NCBI GenBank assembly: GCA_000733355.1
Contig: JNVV01000002.1
Location: forward strand, 1,653,590-1,717,589
Origin: Falciphora oryzae
Taxonomy: Eukaryota > Ascomycota > Sordariomycetes > Magnaporthales > Magnaporthaceae
Direction: 5' to 3'
Length of the DNA stretch: 64,000 nt
The notes beneath the pieces were generated by a model. That model made no database searches, had not been told where the DNA came from, and was given only the letters and a program-made list of their open reading frames with translations. The position numbers and the translations under genes were made by a program. Numbering within the stretch: the first letter of the stretch is position 1; each line of letters opens with the position of its first letter. Shown piece after piece: positions 1 through 10,817 of the stretch.

Positions 1-22
1 GGCTGATGAGGTGGGTCTTCAG

Positions 23-2268
23 CTGGACGGGAAGAAGGCATGCCCGCTCGCGGGGCTGACATGTTGAGCATGCAGGACACCGGAAGGTTCCTCGATCACG
101 TCGAAAATAAGGCGGGTCTTGGGAATGTGACGGAGCGCTTCAGATTCGCGTCGCGCGCTTTCAAGGGCGTGTCCTTTCACCTGGCCAGTCCCGACGGGCC
201 CGAGGAGAGCGCCGAGGCCAAGTTCCGGCGCATCAGCGAGCTGCCCCAAGTAAAGAACCTCTGGCCAGTCACCATGGTGCCCATGCCCAAGCCTGTCGTG
301 CACTGGACCGCCGCCGGCACGCCCCTGGCCGACGTGCACCGACGTGCCGCGGCTGCCGTCAAGGGCAGCTTCGCCCCGCACGTCCAGACGCAGGTCGATC
401 GGCTGCAAGCCGAGGGTTTCACGGGCAAGGGTCTTCGCATCGGCATCGTCGACACGGGCGTCGACTATACTCACCCAGCCCTGGGCGGCTGCTTTGGCCC
501 CGGCTGCCTGGTCGAGTATGGGGCTGACATGGTCGGCGACAAGTACAATGGCGCCAACACGCCTGTGCCTGACGCCGATCCCATGGACACCTGCGTCGGC
601 CACGGCACCCACGTCGCGGGCATCATCGCTGCTAAGGAGAACCCGCTTGGGTTCCGCGGGGCTGCCCCGGGCGCCAAGCTTGGCATGTACCGCGTTTTTG
701 GCTGCACGGGCGGCTCGGGCAACGACGTGATCCTGCAGGCCACTCTCCGCGCCTTCGAGGACGGGAGCGACATCATCACGGGCTCGCTAGGCCGCCCGGT
801 CGGCTGGGCCAACGACCCCATGTCTTTGGCCGTGTCGCGCATTGTCGAGCTCGGCGTGCCTTGCACCTTTGCCGTCGGTAATACGGTGGGCGGTGCCGAA
901 GGTATTTTCGGCGTCGCCGCCCCGTCGACCGGCCCGGGCGTCATGGGCATCACGTCATTTGAGAATTCGGACAATCCGACCTACGATAGCGCCACGGGCA
1001 GGTATTCGTCCCAGCCTAACCCCGTCGAGGGCGGCTTGGTGAGCATCTTTGGGCTCTGGGGCTCGACCTTCGAGCTGACCATGAAGCCTCAGTTTGGTGC
1101 ACCGGGCGGGAGCATTATATCGACCATGCCTGTGTCCATGGGAAGCTACGCGGTGCAGAGTGGCACTTCGATGGCGACTCCCCTGGCGGCCGGTATCGTC
1201 GCCTTGATCATGGAGGCCCGCGGCACCAGGGACAGCGCCCTGATCACACGGCTCCTTTCGGCGACGGCTAAGCCAAATTTTGGATACGATATCGACGAAA
1301 CGGGCAGCAAACGCACGCCCGGACTCTCTCCGGTGCCTAAGCAGGGCGCGGGACTCATGCAAGCTTACGACGCAGTGCATGCGACGACACTGCTCAGTGT
1401 GCCTGCCTTGGAGCTGATGGACAAGGCCCGCTTCAAGCCCGACGTCTCTTTCACTGTCACCAACCTGGGTAACTCGCCTGTGACGTACAACCTCTCACAC
1501 GTCCCCGCCCTCATGGCCTCGACGCTCGCCCCGGTGTACCGCTTGTCGAGCCCAGACCTGTACCCGTACTATGCGACGCTCAAGTTCCAGGCCCAGAGCG
1601 TGACGATAGAGCCTAACTCGAGCGCCGAGGTCTATCTCACCGTCTCGCCGCCCACACAGCTTGCCGAAAATCTCCTTCCTTTTTACTCGGGCTGGGTCGT
1701 CCTCAACGGCACTGATGCCGCCGGTGGCCGGTCTTCATCGCTTTCACTCCCCTACTTTGGGACCACGGCTTCCATGGTAGACATGAAGGTGCTGGCGTCG
1801 GACCGCATCTGGCTCTCGCGTAGCGATGACGCTCGTCTCCCGCAAGTCGCAGATGGCACCACCTTTCAGCTGCCCGCCCCGGCCAACCATTCCGAGTGGG
1901 CGCAGCCGGTGCTTAACGGCTCCGTGACAGCTCTCCCCGCCGGCGTTATGCCTGTGACGTGGACGTGGGTGGTGCTGGGCAGCAAGGAGGTGCGGATCGA
2001 GGCGGTGCCTGTGGCGACGGCGGGTACCACTGCCAAGGACAATGGGCTCGAAATGCTGACCCTGGGGAACATTGCCGGCTACCCGATGCTCTATAACCGA
2101 CCTGCAGGCTGGACTGGGAACTGGAACGGGCAACTGGCTGATGGGACCTGGGTGCCTGCCGGGCTGTATCGCCTTGTGATCCTCGCGCTCAAGATCAATG
2201 GAGATCGTGACAAGCTGGCAGACTATGACCGTTTCGACTCCGTCCAGTTCAACATTCGTTACGTCTAG
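23..2268 (+). CDS. Subtilisin-like serine protease (S8), 5'-truncated by the window edge
   Basis: Secreted or vacuolar-type S8 endopeptidase. The open frame holds the end of an inhibitor-I9-like prodomain (FKGVSFHL), then the catalytic triad: Asp in DTGVDYTHP (about residue 138 counting from the ATG at 40), His in GHGTHVAGI (about 188) and Ser in SGTSMATP (about 377). A beta-rich C-terminal region (about 450-742) resembles the Fn3-like domain of large fungal/bacterial subtilases. The frame is closed by stops just upstream, and TTCAG at 18-22 looks like a 3' splice site, so one or more earlier exons with the signal peptide should lie outside the window. The stop is TAG at 2266-2268. The family call is firm; the true start is not visible. 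Confidence 0.9.
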
Positions 2269-2784
2269 GAAACGACTGTACTGGGTTGGTAGGCATAGAA
2301 GAGAAACTAGAGCAGGGTATCTGTGCCTAAGTAGTACCTAGGTAATATCGTCTAAATAAAACGACTCTTCCAATCTTGTGTCAGCCCACCGACCTGCAAA
2401 CAAGGACAATACCGACACAGGCCACCAGAGAAGGGCCGCTTACGCCTATACCAAAGCAGAAACAGTAAATACAGAAAGCCGACTGTAGGCGCGCAGTGAC
2501 GAAATCACGGACCAAACTCGTCGACTGTTTTCTTCGTTTGTTTTGGTGCTGAACCAACTCGCCCTCTCATGTAAGATCGAGTAACTGATTTATAATGAGT
2601 GCCCGCGTCTCTAAATGCTTCATGAAACCACCCGCACGTGTTACCACAGACAAGGCAACGAGGTATGTGAGAAGAAACTACAAAGTACACATGTCAAATA
2701 CACGAAGAAATGGAGATAAAGAGAGAACGGTAGAGCATGAGAGCGTGTGTATGTTGGAACCAAGATGCGCGACCACAGCGAGGT
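2269..2784. other. Intergenic, convergent 3' regions
   Basis: This is the 516 bases between the stops of the protease (+) and the transporter (-). It is AT-richer than its surroundings and should hold both 3' UTRs and poly(A) sites. No coding region or RNA gene was recognised. Confidence 0.6.
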
Positions 2785-5005
2785 TCAGTCCTCTCTTTGG
2801 CGAGGCCTCGGCGAAGTCCCGGCGGTGGCTGACGGCGGCCGCTCGGGATTTGAAAGCATATCCCCGTCGGCAGTCCACAGCGGCGTCCTGGACGCGCCGC
2901 CATCGCCGCTGAGCCTCCGCAGGAGCGCGGCGTCCTCGGCTTCGCCGTCGAGTTCGACCTCGCTGCTGCTGCCGCTGCCGCCGCTGCTGCCGCCGCCGTG
3001 CTCGCCGCCGCCGTGCTCGCCGCCGTCGTGGCGGGCGGCGTTGTGGGTCGTGGCCAGGGCCTCCTCGCGCATCTTTGTGATCTTGAGGTAGTTGTAGGAG
3101 CAGATGGCGGCCAGGGTGACGACCAGGCCGGCAAAGTTGACGGGCGTCAGCTTGTCGCCAAAGACCAGGGTGGCGGCCAGGATGGTGACGACCTCCTTGA
3201 AGATGCCCGCGATGGACAGCGTCACGACCGAGGTGCGCTGCAGCAGCGCGAACTCGGACACGGTCATCAGGAAGGCGATGGCCCCCGGGAAGAGCACGAT
3301 GAGCGGGGCGGCGACGACGCCCTTGGCCTCGGCGAGCACCTTCATGCCCTGCCAGAGCTCGGGCACGCCCTCGACGAAGACGGCGATGGAGAAGAGGGTG
3401 ACGAACATGACGGGGGCGAGGAAGAAGATGCTGGAAAAAGGGTTGGACGTGGCCGGGTTGCGCAGCAGCAGGATCTGCGTCAGGCCCCAGCGGAAGCCCG
3501 AGAAGAAGGCGGCCGAGATGACGAGGAGGAAGCCGCCGAGCTTGAACTCGACCTCGCCGGCAACCATCATGACGACACCGATGGTCATGGTGCCTATAAT
3601 GGCAAACAGGCGCCACGTCGGCGTCTCCAGCCGGAAGAGGAAGGCGAACAGGAGCACGAAGGCGAGGACGGACGACTTGCACATGGCTGAGGGATGGGTT
3701 AGAGCGAGAGAAAAAGAAAAAAGAAAAAAATACACCTGTCCAGCTCGGGACGGACCGACTTACTGTAAAAAGTCAGAGTGATCAGCTTCAGGGACGTGTT
3801 GCCGAGCCCAATGTCGAGCCCCGTCGCGGCACCACAAGGCCCTATCCTGGTGAAGTAGAACCATTTGGTCATCAGGGGCCGCTCCGGGCCGGTCTCGTGC
3901 CTGGACTGGCCGCGGTCCGACCTGTGGCTGTTTCTGGGACGCAGCGACGGGATAAAGTACAGGACCGCCGACGCGAGCCCAAACTGTATCAACATGTGGA
4001 TCGACGTTGTGAACATGGGGAAGGGGAAGTCTAGCTGCTTGGAATCAAACATCCACTTGTTGTACTTTTGGGTTCGCCAAACGTGGTCGCGGGTCAGCTT
4101 GGAACCACCTGGCACTAGTAGTAAAAGCCCAGGGGAAGAAAAAAAAAAAAAAAAAAGGAGGGCTGCAATGGCCATGTTCTTACGATAGATATGCTGAGCG
4201 AAAACATGTACCACAGCCCAATCAGCGACAGGTTGATGAGCAGGCGGCGGACGACCGTCTTGTCGGCCTCGCGCTTCTCCTGCTCTGTGATCCCGCCGTC
4301 TCTGACTATCCTCTGGTCCAGGCGCGTGTTTCTCCTCCTCTTCTCGAGCTTGCGCAGCCGATGGCTCTTGGTCAGCCCGGTCTCCTCGTCGCCGTGCAGG
4401 TCCTCGTCCGAGAGGCTGTCGCTGTCCGAGTCTGGGTTGCCGGCCCGCTTGCCTCCGCCGCCGCCGACGGGCTCTTCCGCTATCGTCCTGGAGTCTGCCG
4501 GGGGGCCGGCCCCACTGCTGCCACCCATAACACCACCGCTGCCGCCGCCGCCGCCAGCGCCACTGCCGCCGCCGGCAGCCCTGGCACCGCGCTTCCCCGG
4601 AGGGTTGGAGGCGGCGTTGGGAGGGTTCATGAGGCTGCTCCGTCTCCGGCGGTGGCTTGCCGGGGTCAATGGCTCCATCTCGATGGCGGACTCGGGCGAC
4701 TGGGGCACGCGGGATCCAGTGGCGGAGGCGCCGCCGCCCGGGCGCAACAACGGCAAGGGTGCGGAGGCGGGCGCCGAGGGCGAGAGCAGGTCGATGTCGC
4801 CGAATGCGGCTCGGGGTGAGAAGGAGCCGGAAGACCTCGTGGGCGTGGGCTGGGCGGAGGAGGCGGTCGAGAGGCTGTCGGAGGTCGTCGGGGCCGTGTC
4901 CGCTGGTGGCGCCGTGGTGGTGGGCAAGCGGTCTGGTGGTGGTTGGCCAATGCTGCTGTTTGGTGGCCTGGGGTTGCGTCTCTGAGTCGTTGGGCGGGAA
5001 GGCAT
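2785..5005 (-). CDS. SLC35C2-like nucleotide-sugar/triose-phosphate transporter family protein
   Basis: Ten-helix-type drug/metabolite transporter of the TPT/DUF250 group, related to animal SLC35C2; expected in Golgi/ER membranes. Three exons on the complement: 5005-4184, 4064-3764 and 3686-2785 (674 aa). The introns are 4183-4065 (GTAAGA...AAAAG) and 3763-3687 (GTAAGT...CTCAG). These joins restore the family blocks SLSISIYNKWMF and TLTFYTMCKSSVLAF. The first ~240 residues are a disordered, Pro/Ser/Gly-rich cytosolic extension with an acidic-Ser run (DSDSDSLSDEDLHGDEE). The C-terminus is also low-complexity (His/Gly/Ser). Intron 1 contains an 18-nt poly(A) tract, which is poly(T) on the sense strand. 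The substrate cannot be told from sequence. Confidence 0.9.
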
Positions 5006-6056
5006 GGTTTCTATGGCTAGTGCGAGGGTTGCGGTGGAGAGGGGATCTGTGGAGGTGTCCTCGCCTCTCTGGGCATCGTTCCCCTAGCAAGGCGACGGCC
5101 ACGGCACTACGACGCAGGCGACTAGCCCGTCTCGGTACTCTAGTCTAGTGTGTGGCCTAGACAGGGGGTTCCATCTAATAGGGAGGTAATAGACAGGTCG
5201 CCTTCAGCTTCCATGTGCCGGAGAGGTAATAACAATAATAATCTGTCGGCTCGAGACGCATTCATTTAATCGCACTGCCACGGAAAAAAAGACAGCGGCC
5301 AGAACGGGCACGGCATCAGCGACCACATCTCACCTAGAGCGACCACCCAATTCAGCTACAACACGACGGGGGGCCGACCCCTGGATTGTGGAGGCTCCAG
5401 CTTCTGAGGTCCCGGCTACCCAACTTTATTACCTAACCTCCACGTTAGAAGTGGGTGGAGCCGGGATCTCGGGAGAAGCCAATTGATCGGGCAATGGAAC
5501 TCTTGCGTAACGACAAGTCCCTGAAAATGCATTGGGAAATTGGTTACCATCCAGCGCGAGTTAGGGACGTAGGTACCTAGTACACACTAAACGTACCAAC
5601 CCAAGTACTCTCCACTCCCGCATCGCGACCTTCGATGGCTTCAAGCGGGGAGAAGTGTAAGTCGCTGAGTAAGACCTACGCGCCGATGCCGTCACGGGAG
5701 CTGCCAAACGGGGCTCCACGCACTAAGAGCCATCTGGAATGCAGCCTGCCAGAGCTCACTTAACTCCGTGTACCTACGGCGTGCAGCACACCTCTGCCAT
5801 GCAAGCTCACCGTCCTCCCTAACCTCTGAAAGAGCTCTCTTCTACCCCACCTGCCTCCTCCATGTAGTCCGTATATAAATAGAGGCGCGAGTCTGGCTGT
5901 AACATCCCGCATCTGCCCTCCTCCTCCATCCCATCCTTCTTTTCCCCTCCCGCGATCTGACGGCCAGATCCGCTTCAGCATCCCGGTCCGCCCCAGCACC
6001 CGTCAGGTCCCTGGCGACCACCCAGCTCATCCAGCCGAGCACGCCGTCTGCCCGGC
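5006..6056. other. Divergent intergenic region, transporter (-) / GH15 (+)
   Basis: About 1.05 kb between two start codons, so it should carry both promoters. It has several short imperfect palindromes around 5390-5470 and a CT-rich leader before the GH15 start. Apart from a TATA box listed separately, no gene was recognised. Confidence 0.55.
5872..5881 (+). promoter_or_regulatory. TATA box upstream of the GH15 gene
   Basis: TATATAAATA lies about 178 bases before the ATG at 6057, followed by a CT-rich leader typical of fungal transcription starts. The match is seen directly; its use as a core promoter is inferred. Confidence 0.55.
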
Positions 6057-8675
6057 ATGGGCACACCGGCTCACAATGCGACCCCCGCGCAGGGCATGCG
6101 CCGCCAAGCTGCCGGCTACCTGCCCATCGAGGACTACGGCATCATCGGGAACATGAGGACCTGTGCCCTGGCCGGCATGGATGGGAGCATCGACTTCATG
6201 TGCTGGCCCGACTTCGACTCCCCCTCCGTCTTTTGCCGACTCCTGGACAAGGACAAGGGCGGTTACTTCAGCATCGCGCCTCCGGCCGACATTTCCTGCA
6301 CTACCAAGCAACAATATCTACCCTCCAGCAACATCCTGCAGACGCGCTACATCCACGAAAACGGCGTTGTAGACTTGGTCGACTTCTTCCCCAGACCCAG
6401 GCAGACTACCGTGGTCACCAAGGCCCCCAAGCAGAACGCTTTCCGAGAGATGACCAAGGTGCCTGACGAGCTCAAGAAGTGGCTCGTTAGAAGAGTCGAG
6501 TGTATCCGCGGAAACCTGGCTCTCGGTAGGCTTCCTGATCTTTTTCTTTCTTCCTTTTTTTCGTTTCTCTCCCCGCCCTTCCCTCAGTCTCCCTTCGCGT
6601 TCACACTAACCCCTAAAATACAGATATCGAAGTCTTCCCGGCGTTTGGCTACGCCAAGGAGCCTCACGTCACCGAGGTCGTCGAGCCAGCCCAGGGCGAA
6701 CGGTCCAATGACATGAAAAGCAAGACGGTTACCTTCCACAGTAAAGACCTGAAACTGCAGCTTGATGTGACCCTGGACTGCGGCGACAACGCGTGTCCCA
6801 TTGTCAGGTTCGAAAAGGTCAAGCGGCCCGGCATGCTCGGCGACGGCGTCGTCGCCTGCATCAACATCCAGGAAGGCCAGGCCGCGTCATTTGTGTTGCG
6901 TGAGGACATCCCGAACCACGTTACCGAGCACATCACGACCGCGGTGCTCGACGCCCAGCAGCACTCGACCCAGAGCTATTGGTATAACTGGATCTCCAAG
7001 TCTATGTACAAGGGCCGGTGGCGTGAGGTCGTGAGCAGGAGCCTCATGATCCTGAAGCTTTTGACGTATGAGCCCACAGGGGCTATTGTAGCAGCCCCGA
7101 CCTTCTCCATCCCAGAGGATATCGGAGGCGTTCGGTAAGCAGCCGAGCTGGCTTCCCTGAGCGGCCAAACCCCTTCCCGGCCCCTTCTTAACTCTCTGGA
7201 TCGAGGCCATCCCCGTCTGACCTCTCCGTAACTCGTTGGTGTCTCCAGAAACTGGGACTATCGCTTCTCGTGGGTGCGCGACTCCAGCTTCACGATCTAC
7301 ATCTTGCTGCGGCTTGGGTTCAAGGAAGAGGCGGATGCGTACATGGAATTCATCAGCGAGCGCATCCTCAAGTCTCGCGCCCCCGATGGTGGCCTTCCCA
7401 TCATGTTCACCATCAGGGGCGATACTGAGATCCCCGAGCTCGAGCTCGACCACCTCGATGGCTACAGGGGTAGCAAGCCTGTCCGCATCGGAAACGGCGC
7501 AGCTTTCCACCACCAGTTTGACATCTATGGCGAGCTTATGGATGCCATTTACCTCAACAACAAATATGGCAAACCTGTTACTTGGGACCAATGGGTGTCC
7601 GTGCGACAGCTTCTCGGTAAGATTCTTGACAAAATGGTGGTCGGCCTGGTCTTGAAGGGGCGGGAAGGTTGACTAATGATTTGAAATCGTGCCGCGCAGA
7701 CTACGTCCTCACCATCATGAACGGCAAGTTGGCCTGGACATGAACTCATGGGCACCAACCAGAACGGGCAGGATGCTGACTGATGACCGCTGCAGAGCCC
7801 GATATGTCTATCTGGGAGGTTCGGAACAACAAGCAAAACTTTGTTTACTCCAAAGTGATGCTCTGGGTCGCCTTTGACCGCGGCCTCCGACTGGCAGAGA
7901 AGAGGAATCTCCCTTGCCCCAACCGGAGTAAATGGCTTGAGGCCCGCGATATGCTCTATGAGGAGATCATGGAGAAGGGTATGTTGCGTGCTCGCCAAAA
8001 TTGACGACGGCCCTGGAAACCCTCCCGAGCTCCGTGTCCAAGGGCCATAGTCGAAGCTAACGTTGTGCAAAACAGGCTACAATAAGGAGATGAAGTGTTT
8101 TGTGCAGAGCTACGAGAATAACACCATGCTGGACTCCTCCATCCTGATAGCGCCCTTGGTCTTTTTCATCGCCCCGTCGGACCCGCGGTTCCTAAACACC
8201 ATGGACCGCATCCTGCTCCCTCCGGAGAAGGGCGGTCTGACAAGCACGGGGCTCGTCTATCGCTACGACACCGAGCTATCTGACGACGGTAAGCCTGGTT
8301 TATACTAGACCCTGTGTTATACCGTGCACTGGATGTCCAGAAAGTCTGGAAGTCCGGCTCCATAACGTTCGGGGAGACAATAGACTGACGCGAGCCAATG
8401 TGGCAGGCGTTGGCGGGCGCGAGGGCGCGTTCAGCATGTGCACTTTCTGGCTGGTCGAGGCCATGACGCGTGCAGGCGTGTACGAGCCCAAGTATCTCGT
8501 CCGGGCCATCAACCTGTTCGAGAACATGCTCAGCTTCAGCAACCACCTGTGCATGTTCAGCGAGGAGATTGCAAGATCGGGCGAGCAGCTGGGCAACACG
8601 CCCCAGGCCTTCAGCCACCTGGCATTGATAAGCGCCGCCTTCAACCTCGACCGCTCCACCGAGTATTCGAGATGA
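6057..8675 (+). CDS. Glycoside hydrolase family 15 protein (glucoamylase/trehalase-like, bacterial-type architecture)
   Basis: Cytosolic-type GH15 enzyme of 678 aa with no signal peptide, so unlike secreted starch glucoamylases. Family blocks are [18 protein letters not shown] and [16 protein letters not shown] at the N-terminus, [15 protein letters not shown] (about 328-342), [16 protein letters not shown] (about 592-598) and MFSEEI (about 639-644). It should hydrolyse an alpha-linked glucoside such as trehalose or a malto-oligosaccharide; which one is not decidable here. Seven exons: 6057-6525, 6624-7134, 7249-7616, 7700-7723, 7796-7978, 8076-8288, 8407-8675. All introns are GT-AG except 7724-7795, which begins GCAAGT. 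Exon 4 has only 24 nt. Phases are consistent throughout and the stop is TGA 8673-8675. Confidence 0.9.
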
Positions 8676-9003
8676 TGTTGCCCAAAAAGGGGCGTCGAGT
8701 AGGACCACGGCCTCAGTGGCCTGGCTCCAGAAAATGCAATTGCTCTGCGACATCCTGGCGGACTGCTCAGCATCCCAAAAGTTAGCGTGTGACGTGAATC
8801 CGACAACCCAAATCTCCTGATGATGCCCCCCGGCCATTATAGCCGAGGGCAAAGTGGTATTATTTTCCCATACGCCGGCGCTATGAACTGCATAAAGAAT
8901 AAAACATGTTGGGTAAGCATCCAAGTAAACGCGTTGATAATGTATTGCCATCTCCTTCCCTTCTTTCTTTTCCTCCTCTTCTTGTCATTAATTTTGTGCG
9001 GGA
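8676..9003. other. Intergenic, convergent 3' regions
   Basis: 328 bases between the GH15 stop and the TAF3 stop. Presumably the two 3' UTRs; nothing else was recognised. Confidence 0.6.
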
Positions 9004-9820
9004 TCATGTCGTGTCCACATCCATTGCAGAGCTATTGCCGCCACCAGCAGTGCCGGCCTGGCCACCATTCATGCTCATCCCAAGCTCGTGGATCTCCCTC
9101 TCTCCTATCGAGCTTAGTCCAGAGCTGGGTGGTCTCGAATCGCCGTCGTCGTCCGACTGGTCCTGTGCTTGCGGCGGCGATGGCGGCGGGGTCATAACAC
9201 CGCTCTTCTTCATGTGATCGCTCCAGGACTGGATGGTGTCGAAGTGGCCCCCCTCGACTAGGACCTCGCCGTGTTCGTTGCACTTGCCTAATAGCGTTCC
9301 TTGGAACTTGGAGTCCTCTCCAGTCTTGCTGTGTTTTTGCTTCAGGGCTAAGGATCGTGGGCTTGATTAGCGCCTGCTCATCCGCGCGAGAAGCGCAAAG
9401 AGACCCTGGTCGAAAGGATCAACAAAAAAAAAGAAAAAAAAAAAAAAACTCACCAACCAGCCAATCCGTGGCCTCGTCTTCGCCGTCGAGGGCGATGCGG
9501 CGTATTTCGGCGTTGCGCGGGCCGGCGAACCAGTCGACAAAGTCCTGGGTGCCCTGGGGGTCGTCGCCGGGGGGGTCCGGGCCGAGGGCGCCGCAGTCCT
9601 CGAGGGCCATGCGCACGTCGACGAGGCCCGGGCACAGGTCGCTGCCGTTGTCGGCGGCGTGGGCGGCGGTCTGGCGGCAGAGCACTAGCAGGTACTGGGC
9701 CGCCAGGTCCGTGAGGCTGTCGAGCACGGCGGGCTTGGTGATCTGGTAGCCCGAGGCGCGCAGGATCTGCAGCACGCTCGGCCGGAGGAGGGCGTGGAAG
9801 AGGGTCGCGGGCGGCGTCAT
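9004..9820 (-). CDS. TAF3: TAF3-like TFIID subunit (bromodomain-associated histone-fold protein)
   Basis: Two exons on the complement, 9820-9454 and 9347-9004, joined across a GTGAGT...CTTAG intron to give 236 aa. Residues ~1-80 form a bromodomain-associated (BTP) histone fold: LFHALLRPSVLQILRASGY is helix 1 and LTDLAAQYLLVLCRQTAAHA is the long central helix, followed by VDVRMALEDCGAL. The rest is acidic/Ser-Pro-rich and lacks the PHD finger of animal TAF3, as is usual in fungi. It would pair with TAF10 inside TFIID. The intron carries a 15-nt poly(A) run on the + strand (poly(T) sense). The gene is divergent from the TAF7 gene at 10818. A generic BTP-domain protein is the alternative. Confidence 0.78.
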
Positions 9821-10817
9821 GGTCGTCGTCTCTCCTCCCCAGGAGGATGCTCCTCCGTCTGTTGAGCTTTCCCTTTCCGGGTTTCTCCGGGCGCCTGCGT
9901 GTGGGCTTGGGCTGTCGAAAGACGATGGTTTTCCCTGGCGTGTATTCTAGCGACGTGTGCCTAGGGAATGGGGGCAAACGTGGGCGGGCGTACTCGCATC
10001 GACGGTTCGGCTATAGTGGCGCAGCTTGGTGCGCGCATAGTATGGGGTGTGTTCGGATGGTGGTGGGAAGCGAGTCGAGGGCGCACTTCACTCTCTCAGC
10101 GGTTGGGATGGCAAGGGCATTGAGGAGTTCGACTTCCAGCAGAGTCCACCCGCTGGCGGATCTTGAACGTGCGGACAAGCGGGCAGGCACATCGGGTGGG
10201 GCAGGCGCGCATGCACGATTGCTGTGGGGCTGGTCTGGTGATTCATGTTGCACATGTCGATGTTCTTAGTAGTGAGATGTACCAAGGTGGTACCTTGCCC
10301 CAGGTTGAGTTCACAACGAAGTTGACAACGCGCTTGAAATGCAGAAACATTTGACATGCAGCATTTTGGTTGCTCTAATCTCTAAGCGGGTCGCTGCAAG
10401 CCCTTCAAGTGATCGTGTCGGTATTTCCTGAGTTACCTATTGCGGACCACAAAGGTGAACCACACAGTACAGTTGCGTTTTCCGCTTGTCAATCAGCCAG
10501 CGGCCCTGGTTGTGTTCCAGATGCGGACTAGCGGTCTTTTACCGGTGCTCCACATGCGGCTGTTGGACCCACAGGTACCAGTCTGGACCGCGCCATCCAA
10601 GGTCCGTTCATTGCAGCGCGCGCGACCACGAAGGTCGCCGCGCTCCATGAAGCCGATTTCCATCCCAAGATATATTTTTTTGTTTGCATTGCGCAACCCG
10701 CCCAACCAACGTCCGGCCGCCTTAACTCCGCCCTGAGGCAGAAGCCTTCCAGTGCCAGTACTTACCAAAACCGTATATTTAAGGCCCGCTTGCTCTTTGT
10801 TTGGGCTTTCCGTCACC
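9821..10817. other. Divergent intergenic region, TAF3 (-) / TAF7 (+)
   Basis: About 1 kb shared by two TFIID-subunit genes. TATATTTAA at 10774-10782 lies only 36 bases before the TAF7 ATG, so it may sit in the leader rather than act as a TATA box. The TAF7 frame stays open upstream to 10752 but has no ATG there. No other gene was seen. Confidence 0.55.

Noticed and set aside
2678..3682. 334-codon minus-strand frame overlapping the transporter gene
   Set aside because: It is a different frame of transporter exon 3, Arg/His/Pro-rich as expected for a shadow of GC-rich coding DNA.
5390..5480. Imperfect palindrome with CTCCAC/GTGGAG and CCGGCT-like arms
   Set aside because: Arms are short and mismatched; no terminal repeats or target-site duplication to support a MITE.
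10752..10817. Upstream extension of TAF7 to 10752
   Set aside because: It begins with GTG, not ATG; the ATG at 10818 has a good context.
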